From contig AVPN01001077.1 of the NCBI GenBank assembly GCA_000695325.1, positions 6,440 to 29,080 of the forward strand: DNA of 22,641 bases, read 5' to 3'. Below the pieces are notes generated by a model. The model saw only the letters and a program-made list of their open reading frames with translations, did not search any database and was not told where the DNA came from. The position numbers and the translations under genes are program-made. This DNA comes from Pleurobrachia bachei (Eukaryota; Ctenophora; Tentaculata; Cydippida; Pleurobrachiidae). Below are positions 1 to 9,819 of the stretch, one piece after another. Numbering within the stretch: position 1 is the first letter of the stretch; each line of letters starts with the position of its first letter.

Positions 1-12
1 CCCCCCCCCCCT
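1..12. repeat. poly-C run at left window edge
   Basis: The window opens with a run of twelve C. The opposite end also finishes in C. This looks like a contig edge at a homopolymer rather than a functional element. Confidence 0.7.
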
Positions 13-102
13 TACCCATTACATTTAACCTTCATATACCAAAAGTGTGCCCATCACTTTTAGCAGAAACAAAACATACAAAATCCATAATTTACCCATT
101 TT

Positions 103-780
103 TTAAATCTTACCGGCCATTTTACGCTTTACGTAGACCAACACTTCTGCCAAATTCATGATAATTTGGTTGCGAGGTGTATCATAAGACACCTCCATCA
201 CATTATCGTAGAGAAAAACTGCGAGGGTCAGTTCCTTGGTAGTAGGACAGGGAACTGTGTGAGTCTGGGCTTCTATTGAGAGATCAGAACTGACTGAGCT
301 GATAGTCCCACATGTGGTATTGGTCGTTGCTCCGATAAGAGAGACCTGCGTTCCGAGTAGTCTTTGTGCCTTAAATTGAAAATTGAGAAACCTGTTAGGG
401 AAGCGTGTTAAGAAAATGTTTATGAGCGCTTGGCCGCTTTTACATGCCAATGTGAAACTGTATTACATTTATAAAAGTGGGAGAAGTGATATAAAAACAC
501 TCTAGATACCAATTGTAGAAGATACTCACCAGTTAATTATGACAACTTTTTCAACTTTTGACCCTTCCGGAAGTGTTAGTTTGAGCCATTCAGGCTCGTC
601 GTTTTTCTTTGAAAAATAAATTGTACCAGCATCATTATCAATGACGTTTTCTGGGCCCTTGTAGTTGGTTTTAAACTGGGATCTTGCAGTCACCTCCCTA
701 ATAGGGCTCACTACCGATATACTGGACACTAGTGTCCCGTGAATAAATACCAGGACGAGCAGTGCTTGTAGCATCCTCAT
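103..780 (-). CDS. secreted F5/8C (discoidin/fucolectin-like) domain protein, copy A
   Basis: This two-exon gene encodes a predicted 179-residue protein. Exon 1 is 530-780 and exon 2 is 103-391, joined across a 138-base GT-AG intron in phase 2 (donor GTGAGT, acceptor TTCCCTAACAG). Residues 1 to about 19 form a signal peptide (MRMLQALLVLVFIHGTLVSS). The rest resembles one galactose-binding F5/8C jelly roll: a VIDNDAGT stretch like the AVDGNxxT of fucolectins, then EWLKLTLPEGSKVEKVVIIN, two cysteines around the ISSV segment, and a closing LAEVLVYVK strand. The fucose-binding HxR...RxD signature of eel fucolectins is not visible, so sugar binding is uncertain. The product is probably an extracellular lectin-like or adhesion protein. 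A close tandem paralogue lies just upstream. The ATG was chosen because both copies keep it immediately before the signal peptide. Confidence 0.8.
392..529 (-). other. intron of F5/8C copy A
   Basis: The donor is GTGAGT and the acceptor CTAACAG. Its position and phase are identical to those in copy B. The open frame reading back through the acceptor is not coding. Confidence 0.75.
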
Positions 781-1309
781 TTCCTTTTCTGGGCCTTTAA
801 TCAGACAAATAACAGATCCAAAAAGGAAAAACTTGAGGTATAGCTGTTACAGAACAAAGGGTAAGGCAAAGAAAAAGTAAAGAGAGCAAGATAGCAGTGG
901 TTCTTTGTTGTACACGTTGAACAATATTAAATCATTCCCGAAGTGAATCGTTGAAGGAAAAACAATGTGTGCTTGAGATTTGTTCTAACCAGGTTGAGTC
1001 CAGAAAAAGAGAGCAGTAATTGTACTATTGTAAGATTTATTATAAGCAAAGTGGGTCGAGTTTATTAGCTGTGGGCACTCTATATATAATTGAAAAAAAC
1101 CCTTCTAACTAACTGTTGGACTAGAACTAATTGTCGAAAATGAGTGTATGATTTATTTCCTCCCCCAAAAACCAAATTTTACCCATATAATAATCTTACC
1201 AAAAGCGTGCCCATCACTTTTGGCAGGAAACATTTAAAATCCATGATTTACCCGGATTTAGAAGAAGATGACTCGGATTTACCCACATTTTTATCTTACC
1301 GGCCATTTT
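781..1309. other. intergenic: 5' flank of F5/8C copy A and 3' flank of copy B
   Basis: There is no gene here. The stretch next to copy A (about 781-900) matches the 5' flank of copy B (GGGCCT near the start codon, then AAAGGGTAAGGCAAAGAA). The stretch about 1190-1260 matches 30-105 beyond copy A's stop codon. The tandem duplication therefore includes both flanks. A TATATATA motif lies near 1081. I see no convincing extra exon. Confidence 0.6.
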
Positions 1310-1975
1310 TTACTTACTCGGTTTTATGTAGACCAACACTTCTGCTAAATTCATGACAATTTGGTTGCGAGGTTTATCAAAAGACACTTGCATCACATTA
1401 TCGTAGAGAAAGACTGCGAGGGTCAGTTCCTGGGTAGTAGGACAGGGAACTGTGTGAGTCTGGGCTTCTATTGAGAGATCAGAACTGACTGAGCTGATAG
1501 TCCCACAGGTGGTCTTGGTCGTTGCTCCGATAATAGAGACATGCGTTCCGAGTATTCTTTGTGCCCTTTCTAAATTGGTAAACCTGTTAGGAAAGCGTGT
1601 TAGAAAAGTGTTCATTCAGTGCTGTTACGTGCCCATCATAATCCAGTGTGAAACCTGGTGAAACTGTATTGAAGCATGGGAGAAGTGATATAAAAACACT
1701 CTGGATACCAATTCGGAAGATACTCACCAGTTAATGATGACAACTTTTTCAACTTTTGACCCTTCGGGAAGTGTTAGTTTTAGCCATTCAGGTTGTTTAT
1801 CACGCTTTGAAAAATAATTTGTATCAGCATCATTATCAATAACATTTCCTGGCTTGTTGTCGTTGTTTAACTGGGATCTTGCAGTCACTTCCCTAATAGG
1901 GCTCACTACCGATATACTGGACGCCAGTGCCCCGTGAAGAAATGCCAAAACGAGCAGTGCTTGTAGGATCCTCAT
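1310..1975 (-). CDS. secreted F5/8C (discoidin/fucolectin-like) domain protein, copy B
   Basis: This is the tandem paralogue of the gene at 103-780, with predicted 173 residues. Exon 1 is 1728-1975 and exon 2 is 1310-1583, with the same phase-2 intron (144 bases). The start used is the MRILQALLVL methionine aligned with copy A. An in-frame ATG 51 bases upstream is not conserved there. Signal peptide (MRILQALLVLAFLHGALASS), VIDNDADT segment, KVEKVVIIN strand, the two cysteines around ISSV and the terminal LAEVLVYIK strand all match. The C-terminal basic extension of copy A is absent. Most differences lie in the loop after the signal peptide and at the exon junction. It is probably secreted, and its ligand is unknown. 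Confidence 0.8.
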
Positions 1976-2476
1976 TTTCTGATCCGGGCCTGTTTCCGAC
2001 AATTTATCAAACAAATAACACTTCAAATAACTAGATGTATAACTGTTACAAAGGGTAAGGCAAAGAAGGTGTTCAAAGAGGGCAGAAGATGTTAAAAGAG
2101 TGTGGCACTCTTGACAGCTGTGGATCGTTGTTCAATAGCATTAGCGAAGACTAAGTGTTCTTGTGGTGTACGCTCTGTCTACACTTGAGTTTAAATACAA
2201 AGATAAAGCGAGATACTTAGTTGAGTGACACACAAGCCTTCTACAGTAGATAATCTATGTAATGCTAATACTAAACACCAGATGGGAATTTCCCATTGGG
2301 AAACGTATCTCAAGATTATTTTGACAACAACACAAACACCACGTAACCTATATTATCGGTAGCGCAAATTTTGTGGGTGTACAACATGGGGTAATGAGAA
2401 TTTGAAAAGGAAATTTTCTAACGATGTTTTGAAGTTTTCAAATACCCATGTATTACTAACACATGTTTCATTGCAG
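1976..2476. promoter_or_regulatory. head-to-head intergenic region between F5/8C copy B and the SCP2 gene
   Basis: The two genes diverge here, so promoters for both should lie within about 500 bases (inference). A 15-base inverted repeat, ATGGGAATTTCCCAT, lies near 2281. The first SCP2 exon must also be here, but I could not fix it. The short ATGGG-GTAATG site near 2384 is in the wrong phase. Confidence 0.4.
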
Positions 2477-2988
2477 GGAGGTGATAAGATTGCTTCAATG
2501 ATGGCAAAATTCCAGCCACTCATGACCGAGGATGTTATTTCTAAAACTGGAATAATCTTCGCTATTGATTTTGGTGATAGGACTTATGTTTTTGATCTGA
2601 AGGAATCGGGTAAGAGTTTAACTTTCTTTTTTAGTTTAGGACCCTGAGAAAGTCATGATAACCAGTGTAGTTCTTATTTTCACTGCCGCCAAATGCAGGA
2701 CTTTTTTCTTATCTCTGAAATGAACACCACCATATTGTGTAGAAACTGTGCAGTAACCCACGCTCTCCCATAATGGTAACTACCCTCCCCACAGGTTCGA
2801 TAAGCCAGGGGGACGGCGAGGGGGCAGATGTAACCTTCCAAATGTCGCCTGATATCTTCGTTAAAGTGGTTAAAGGTGAACTTCAGACTACCGCAGCTTT
2901 CATGTCCGGTCAGATGAAAATCAAGGGAAATCTGATGGAGGCCATGAAGTTGGAGTCTCTCTTTAAAAAGATGAAATCAAAGCTTTGA
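2477..2988 (+). CDS. SCP2 sterol-carrier domain protein with peroxisomal SKL tail (5' exon not found)
   Basis: Two coding exons are clear: 2477-2609 (acceptor TTTCATTGCAG, phase 0) and 2795-2988 (acceptor CTCCCCACAG, phase 1). They encode about 108 residues that align with the stand-alone SCP2 domain: a helix ending MTEDVISKTG, strands IIFAIDFG and TYVFDLKES, then ADVTFQM, the helix IFVKVVKGE, and MSGQMKIKGNLMEAMKLESL. The last three residues are SKL, a canonical PTS1, so the protein should enter peroxisomes. SCP2 domains bind sterols and acyl-lipids in a hydrophobic cavity. Only the first few residues of the domain are missing. A short first exon in phase 0 upstream is expected, or translation starts at one of the methionines 2498-2503. 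The gene diverges from F5/8C copy B. Confidence 0.85.
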
Positions 2989-3367
2989 AGCTGAGATAAG
3001 AGAGAGTGTGTGTCACATGTTTTATATGTTGTTTTGTATACCCTACCACGTACATCCACTGCAAACTTCCGCATGAGCCCTCAAGCTATTTAAATTTAAC
3101 TCATGTTGCCTGTTGGACCGAGAAGTCTGAGAATTTCATCACTGTGGATAAAGGAATGTTCTAATTTATTATTAGGTGTTGTGTTGGTGATCAAACTTTG
3201 TTTTTTCAAAGTTCACCCTTTTAAACCTACAATTGATTTGTACGAGAATCCAGAGTATTTGCTTGCCCCGTCCCCCTCCCCCTTATTCTGCCACATTACC
3301 AATCATATAATCAGTCCCTTCTCCCAAAACAGTCCTCTCTAACAACCCACACGTCATATTATTTAGG
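2989..3367. other. intergenic, SCP2 3' flank to four-pass membrane gene
   Basis: No gene is supported. The open frame 3103-3342 has no recognisable composition or motif. The stretch just before 3368 (CTCTCTAAC ... TTATTTAG) could be a branch point and acceptor of a 5'-UTR intron. Confidence 0.5.
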
Positions 3368-4003
3368 ATGAAGCGCCGGGCAGTCTTCAGTAAAATCCCA
3401 GATGTACCATTCGATGACTATCCCAGCCTACCTACAATCGACATCCAATGCCCGTTTTATTTTGGCCGAAAACTCCTTGGTACTATTCTATCCTTCTGTA
3501 TCCTGCTCCTATCTCTCCTCTACACAACTTTTGCCCTCTTCTACTACTCCTCCCCTCCTGAGCCCATACAGGGTGGCTACATGAACTCGCTAAAAGAACT
3601 CCTCCTTCTCACTCTATCAACTCTACTCTTTATCACCCGTGTTGCTCCAGTCTGTGATATCTCCAGGGTGGTTGCCATGGTAACTATCAACAGACAGATC
3701 ATTAGCATGGTGTGCGCGGCGGTGAACGCCATAGCACATTTTGGTGTTCTCCTCCGGTGGTATGTTCAAGAGGGCGAGGTGTACATCAAATCTTTGGAAA
3801 ACTACCGGTTGCTATGGCAAGTTAAGCTGATCATGATAACACTTCTCCTCGCGTTTATTCTGTCATTCATTGTGTTTTGTCTCATGTTGCTCACTCAGAT
3901 GGGTCCTAAGTTTAGGGATCTCAATCCGGATCTGACAGCCCAGATGAAAAGAGCTGCTGCAACCCAGGTTGTCCCCATTGAGGGCGCTCAACCTGTTGTT
4001 TAG
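3368..4003 (+). CDS. unrecognised four-pass membrane protein (211 residues)
   Basis: This is a single open exon of 211 residues in which I recognise no family. The first 34 residues are polar (MKRRAVFSKIPDVPFDDYPS). Four hydrophobic segments follow at about 36-60, 75-96, 103-128 and 151-176. The C-terminal tail is polar and ends in EGAQPVV. Basic residues at the N-terminus and an Arg/Lys-poor first loop suggest cytosolic ends and two extracellular or lumenal loops. Long uninterrupted hydrophobic segments with positive flanks make a chance ORF unlikely. A TTATTTAG just before the ATG may be the acceptor of a 5'-UTR exon. An antisense open frame at 3863-4246 is a shadow. Tetraspanin cysteine motifs (CCG) are absent, so it is not a tetraspanin. 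Confidence 0.65.
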   Translation: MKRRAVFSKIPDVPFDDYPSLPTIDIQCPFYFGRKLLGTILSFCILLLSLLYTTFALFYYSSPPEPIQGGYMNSLKELLLLTLSTLLFITRVAPVCDISRVVAMVTINRQIISMVCAAVNAIAHFGVLLRWYVQEGEVYIKSLENYRLLWQVKLIMITLLLAFILSFIVFCLMLLTQMGPKFRDLNPDLTAQMKRAAATQVVPIEGAQPVV

Positions 4004-4394
4004 AGAGAGAGGAAGAGGGTCTATACCTGGGGTGAAATATGACAGGAAAATCTGGGGCTCAATCCGGTTAGAATGACTGTGCTTCAGTGTTAGACTAGTT
4101 ATGTGATACCGCTGTCTTCCCTCAACACTGTTAAGACAACAGTCATTCCGCACGGAAAGGAGGCACAACCTGGGTTTTGGGGGCCGGGACGAAAGCATGA
4201 GTTTATCGTGTAGTTTAATAGTTTCTATCTTGTCTTTATTTGTCACTGATATTGTTTGTACTGAAAATTTATTTGTAAATATATATTGCAGTCTTGATAA
4301 CCAACGTGCAATTTAATATTTTAGATCTCTATCAGTTATATTCTAACCCTTGATATTTAGTACCGCGTCTCTCTCCCCACCTCTGAAGTGTCAC
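4004..4394. other. 3' flank of the four-pass gene and 5' flank of the NATD1-like gene
   Basis: This is AT-rich non-coding DNA. A pyrimidine-rich CTCTCTCCCCACCTCTGAAG directly precedes the next gene's first exon and could be a splice acceptor. Confidence 0.4.
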
Positions 4395-4694
4395 ATGGCA
4401 GAACCTACTGAAGTTGACAAGGCAATAACTCATTCCGAGTATAAATTCATCTACGAAGATTCCTCTCTAACCCGAAATCCCGCATTTCTGGAGTATTCCC
4501 AGAAGGACGGTACACTTGACATGCTACACACATTCGTACCTCCCGCCATGAGAGGAAAAGGTGTAGCAGGGGCTCTGGTGAAAGTAGGGTTGAAGTTCGC
4601 TGCCTCTAATAAACTATCGGTTAGACTGACTTGTTGGTATACTGCAGATTTTGTTAAGAAGTTTGGAAGTTTGGGCTGCAAAATTGCAAAATGA
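4395..4694 (+). CDS. NATD1-like small GNAT-family N-acetyltransferase
   Basis: This is an intronless gene of 99 residues starting MAEPTEVDK. The upstream in-frame methionine at 4350 lies in a splice-acceptor-like pyrimidine tract, so the ATG at 4395 is preferred. The order of features follows the small GNAT group of human NATD1 and bacterial YidJ/YjdJ (COG2388). A beta strand FLEYSQKDGTLDMLHTFVPP leads into the acetyl-CoA pyrophosphate loop MRGKGVAGALV (the RGxGxA type), then a helix and a strand ending RLTCWYTADFVKKFG. NATD1 has an almost identical LTCWY...YVK ending. It should transfer acetyl groups from acetyl-CoA, but no substrate can be read from the sequence. It has no signal peptide and is probably cytosolic or mitochondrial. 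About 280 bases separate it from the acid phosphatase gene. Confidence 0.85.
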   Translation: MAEPTEVDKAITHSEYKFIYEDSSLTRNPAFLEYSQKDGTLDMLHTFVPPAMRGKGVAGALVKVGLKFAASNKLSVRLTCWYTADFVKKFGSLGCKIAK

Positions 4695-4974
4695 GTAGTA
4701 GAACTCATGACGAGTACAAATATAAGGCGAGGTCGGGTTGCGCAATATGTATTGAATTTTATTTTTCTCTGTATAGTGAGGTATATTATCATGTGTTCAG
4801 TGTTGAGCTTTTTTTACTTACATTTAGACCATGTTGTTTGCTCTGGATTCATAATCCCCCAACTTCACCCAATGGTAGTGTCTGACAAAAGTCAGGTCAA
4901 CTCTCCCACCTAAATTCTATACCCCTATTGTTATAGCTATACCCCTAAACACCCCCTCTTGTTATATCTAGACG

Positions 4975-7900
4975 ATGGTGGTGTGGTTGTGGTTATGTTC
5001 TCTGTTCACCTCACTCCTGGCTGATGAACTAAGACTCTCTGTACTGGTTAGTAATCACATTCCAATTACATAATGATCAACATAATGATAACATAACAAT
5101 TACATGACAGTGGCAATAAATGCTTGTATCATACTAATTACAAAGTCAATTGTCACAGTCAATTATCGCTACTTTATGACAGATAGAATCTAAACTGCTT
5201 ATTTCCTGCAGATTTTCAGACACGGTGACAGGTCAGCTATTGGTGTAATCCCTACAGACATCTACAATGCCACTAGCTGGCCCCAGGGACCCGGTCAATA
5301 GCAAGGTGATTATATTCTTACTATACTACTCTACTTTTACTTTCCCTTTCTTGGTGATATATAAGGGTGTTGTTTAGGAAATGCTGAATTGCTAGAAAGC
5401 CTGTGTTGTATCGAATGTTGCGGCCCACTCACATTTTGCAGTAGTTACTGCACATTGTTATGTTCGGGGCGCCCGATACACAGTCTAGCTTGGCAAGCTG
5501 CACATGAGTTGGAGTCACGTATGTCATATGTGACTCAATATTGTAGAAGAATATTGAGAATAATGTAGAGAATGACTACACGCACAGTAGAACTTTATGC
5601 ACTAGCCACTACCCACATGCCACAATAAGGGTTTAAATGATTCTATGAATTGTTTCTCAGGTTGGTATGAGGCAGCACCTGGCAAATGGAAAGTTTTTCA
5701 GGGAGCGGTATATCAATAAAACTAGCCCTTTTTACCTGGGAATCAATCCAGATTACAAGCGAGTCCAGGTATTTCAAACTGAAGATATTGAATATCTACT
5801 ATTTATTTTCCGTTGAAACCATTGGGGGTTATTGTCTAGTTCAGACTCTCGCGTTCAGCTTCCGGGCCCTGTTAAAGAAACAACTAAAAGTATCAACAAA
5901 ACATTTGTTTTCAAGTTCTAAACTCCCCACTCTCTATCAGGTGCGGGTACAGAGTACAGAGAGGGACAGGACAATGATGAGTGCAGAGAGTATGTTAGCT
6001 GGTCTCTTCCCTCCCCCCGATGTAAGATACATTTCCGGTGGTTCATGTAACTATCACTCTCTACCTCCATTTGTTCTATCACTCTCTTTCTCTCCCTTTC
6101 TTCAATAATCCTATCCCTCCATCATAAATCTCTCCAAACGTCCCCATTCTACACTCTCTATTCGTTGGCTATGCTCCAATATCTAGTAGAGATTCTCCAC
6201 CCCCCCCCCTTCACCCCCACCCCCACAGGAAGATGAGGATTCGCCACTGGATGTTTGGCAGCCAATTCCTGTCCATATGGTGCCCCGCAAAGAGGAGACT
6301 GTAAGTGCTGATAGAGATCTTATGATTCCAATCGTAGCCTTGAAGACATGTATGTGTGTAACATATAATGTATTGGATATTGACAATCTCGCACATTCAA
6401 CTGAATTAGATCGCCCCTTCCATCTCTCCTCAGCATTATTAACACTCTCTTCCTCTTTCCAGATGTTAGGGGGTGGTCCCGATGATTGTGATCCATATGA
6501 CGAGCACCGAAAAGAGGTCATGTCAGCTGATCCAGTCTTCATGAGTTACATGCGCAACCGATCGGTAAGAAATGCAGTTTCCGTTTATTCGCCTGTTTTA
6601 CTGTTATTATACGGAAGTTGTTCCGGTAGTAAGAGAACGTGTACCGTATCCGGTTGACCGGGAGAGAATGTTTTTATGAAACCTAATATTGAAGCCAAGT
6701 CGTCCATATATCAGTACCGCGTGAGGTGTGATAGACAGTAAACTCGGCGCAATAGGGAGACAACTACCGCGCGCAAACAACGTCACAGGAACTTGCACTT
6801 CCCCAGTCCAGTCCCCCTCTCTGACAATAATTTTCGGGGCATGCAGCTCAAACCGGGAGTGGGACTACCACTTCTGGTACTGGGGTCTTGTTATGCATTT
6901 CGAGAACAAATCAAGAAACTTAACACCCTTATTCTTTTCAGGAAGTCGCCAAAAAGATATTAAAAGTAACCGGTTGGGGAGAGATTGAAGACCCTTATGA
7001 TGCTTTTTACAAGCTAGCCAGTATTCACGATACATTATTTTGTGAGGTAGGACATACCCATCTAACCCCACTCATTCACGCTATGATATCTCTTATTCTC
7101 CTGGACTTGACATGTCTTTTCTAATACTGAAAGAACTATTCTTTCTTGTTTAGTCATCCCAGATCCCTTACTCAACAAATCTTTCCAGAACGCTACTGCT
7201 GGCATGCCGCTAAAGAAGGAGTTTGTCGAACAAAACATATTCGAGGATTCCAAACAATTCGGTGATTTGGAGTGGTTATCGTTCAATCTGCTAACCAGAC
7301 AACTGAAACGCATGGTCGGGGGAGTACTGATGTCTGATTTGAAACATCGAGTTAGGGACGCTATTGAAGATAAGAATAAGCTTCGTCTCATCATGTACTC
7401 AGCAGTAAGTATCAATAATGGTGCCATAATATTGTAGTTAACTTTTCATAACACCCAATAAGACAAAAACATGCAGTTGATCATAGTTTTGAGATGTTCA
7501 CAACGCCCCCTCCCCCACAGCACGACACAACACTAGCCGGTATTCTAACATGTCTGGGTGTCTATGACGGTATCCAGACACCCTACGCTACCGTCCTCAT
7601 GCTAGAACTCTGGAAGAAATCATCAGGAACATGGGAAGTGCGGCTGAACCGACACCACGCCCATGAACCCCTGATCACCTACAAGTTGCCAGGGTGCGGT
7701 GATACAGGGTGTACTCCTGAGGAGTTTTATGCCATTAACACTGATTATGATTACTCGTCTGAGGAGTTCCTGCAGTACTGTAATGGTGTTGAGATACTGC
7801 CTGGGGTTACTAAAAGTAAGTGATGAGTACAAATTGTATCACACTGTGATATTGACATTCTCTGACTGTTGTTGTTGACTATGGTTCAATGCGATACGCC

Positions 7901-8095
7901 GATACCTATTATCAGACTTTGTCAGCCGATTATAGTTTTTTTACCCCTAATTATAATCCCCTCCCCTCAGGTGCCCTATTTATAATGCTCGTTACGATGG
8001 TCCTAGTATTCCTATGTACCACTACTATACTGATCGCATACGTGGTATCACTCTACAAGAAATCTTCCGGGTACGCCCCAATTGAAACTGCCTAA
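4975..8095 (+). CDS. ACP2: lysosomal acid phosphatase (histidine phosphatase family), ten exons, one lesion in exon 2
   Basis: Exons: 4975-5046, 5212-5305, 5661-5768, 5941-6021, 6229-6300, 6463-6564, 6942-7046, 7189-7404, 7521-7815 and 7971-8095, all GT-AG. The product would be about 423 residues, the length of human ACP2. Seen in order are a signal peptide (MVVWLWLCSLFTSLLA), the catalytic RHGDRS (Ala replaces the usual Pro after it), WPQGPGQ, VQSTERDRTMMSAESMLAGLFPP, the GGVL segment, the second catalytic motif MYSAHDTTLAG, a C-terminal transmembrane helix and the tail SSGYAPIETA. GYAPI matches the GYxxPhi lysosomal sorting signal of ACP2. The enzyme hydrolyses phosphomonoesters at acid pH in the lysosome. 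Exon 2 as written hits a TAG directly after GPGQ and has the wrong length to join exon 3. Two missing bases there would account for both. The lesion may be an assembly error, an allele or a recent pseudogene. Confidence 0.85.
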
Positions 8096-9819
8096 CTTGG
8101 TTGCTGAATTGTCAACTTGCAGTCTCAATGCTACCCAGCAGTTGCAGCCTAATGCTGTTATGCTGTTCTTTTTTGTAAGGACTGGAAAATATGTGGGCTA
8201 CTCTGAGTGTTTTCTAATCTTCAGCACATTTTTTGTTTCTGATGTACTACAAATATAATGACATCGGTGCTGATGCTTTCTTTTTTCCCCGGGAAATATT
8301 TGTGCTGGGCTGTTTGTCTAATATAATCGGAAGGGATTTGAATCATAATAGATTTTGTGTGACAGGAGACCGTACGATAAGAATGTTCTCGAACGCCTGC
8401 TCGAGGAAGAGGATTAGAGGGCCCAGGCGATCTCAGATAACAGTGTGATTAATTTATTGATTGGGATAAATCAGTTATCAGTGTCGAATCTAATCAGTGT
8501 CCTTGTAGAGAATAATGCAATTATGTATTTTAGTCCAATCTTTTGGACAGGGGAATGCGGAATGATTTCGCGTAATATTCTTGTGCGGCCCCCTGTCACA
8601 AACAATTGGACTTTATGAGGTTTACCTTACGATTTGTATTCCTCCGACCTCCTTTTTATTGCTTTTGTTATGGGTATGTGCGATGAAATTAATTGGACAG
8701 ATTTTGTTGTTAAACCAGATGTCGCGTACTATACTATTGGCCTGTTTATTTCAGTTTGTTGTAAAGGATTAATTTATGTTAACCTTATTAAAATACTGTA
8801 GTTTTGAGTGAATGATATCGGCAAAAACGGGCGACGTAAAATTAATATAATAGATTGGTCCGCGTAGCTCAAGCTGTAGGGTTCGTACTGATAATCTTCC
8901 CACGCTGTTAGAGATTACAGTGCTGAAAAGTTAAACTTCCATTGCATCGACACCGCGCGCGTCCCTATCATTGCGAGAATAACAACAAATCAAATCCAAG
9001 AGCAGCTCGTAACCCACCACTCTAACTAACTCAGATTAATAGGTTTCATAGGTTTCCAGGAATTCCAGAGTACGAGACTGATCCAGAACCTGAATTCCTA
9101 GAAACCCATCTTTTCCGAGATGATCCAATCCAATCAGGTTGTCACACGTACCAGGGACAGGGGTGATACCTCTAAATCACACGTACGAATTTCGCAATAT
9201 CTGTTTGTTTAAAATCGATTTGTTTATTTAGATTAGTTATAGAGGAATTTGCTATTTACTTAAGCAATCATAAAACAAAAAGTAGGCTAATATGCCAATT
9301 GTTTGCTACAAAAAAAAACGATCATCTATTTAATTGTAATTGTTTTACCGGGATTTCCAATCTACTTTGTTTTGACAATCGGTGTCATGAAGTAGGATCT
9401 TGTTAACAATAACCCTCAAGCGAGACAAATTAGGTCATTAATCACTAGACACTAGTTGCAATAGTCACTACAGCTCTGTCAGTCTGTCACGATCACTTGT
9501 CAGAGCATTGGCCTGACAGCTACAGTAGTCTTTATTGTCTTTATTCTGACTTCTTATCTGGTATGGTAACAGTTCACGATTCGTATGCCAGGCAATTCCT
9601 GCATTCCCATGAAGTTCCAGATCGACTATCTGATCCAATAGGTAATCATTGATATCCCAAACGGGTCAATGTTCTCGATTGCATCTACAAATTGACCATG
9701 AGCAGTCTTTATACAATAAAAAAAACATTTGTTGTACAGTATCTCATACGTCCATCATAATTATAGTATGTACTAGTACATAAACATAGTACAAAGATCA
9801 ACTAGAACATAGACCAACT
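8096..9819. other. gene-poor intergenic region after the acid phosphatase
   Basis: I find no gene in about 1.7 kb. Open frames 8233-8448 and 8581-8772 lack any coding character. Present are a 15-base inverted repeat (9051-9065 with 9092-9106), a hairpin-rich stretch near 9470-9530, and two TTTATT sites near 9530-9545 that could serve as polyadenylation signals for the minus-strand gene at 9820-10105. Confidence 0.5.
9051..9106. repeat. short inverted repeat around GGTTTCCAGGAATTC
   Basis: Arms GGTTTCCAGGAATTC and GAATTCCTAGAAACC are inverted with one mismatch and separated by 26 bases. A related palindrome occurs at 11763-11788. Confidence 0.6.

Larger units (their letters stand above)
1..2100. 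repeat. tandem gene duplication (two units of about 1.15 kb)
   Basis: Similarity between 30-900 and about 1195-2100 covers the 3' flank, both exons, the intron and the proximal 5' flank. Unit boundaries are approximate because the left unit runs off the window. Confidence 0.75.

Noticed and set aside
3103-3342. 79-residue open frame between the SCP2 and four-pass genes
   Set aside because: The composition is that of random AT-rich sequence, and it ends in a pyrimidine-rich region likely to be upstream UTR or intron.
6183-6657. Open frames of 119 and 126 residues over the acid phosphatase exons 5-6
   Set aside because: They run through introns or the opposite strand of well-supported exons, so they are shadows.
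7154-7188. Acceptor TTCTTTCTTGTTTAG at 7153 as the start of acid phosphatase exon 8, implying a frameshift
   Set aside because: The next acceptor, ATCTTTCCAG at 7188, gives phase 0 and reads directly into the conserved frame with an N-glycosylation site. No second lesion is needed.
8857-8930. tRNA-like stretch (GTAGCTCAAGC and GGGTTCGTACTG)
   Set aside because: The A-box-like and B-box-like parts are only about 17 bases apart, and no acceptor or anticodon stems form. At most it is a fragment of a tRNA-derived SINE.
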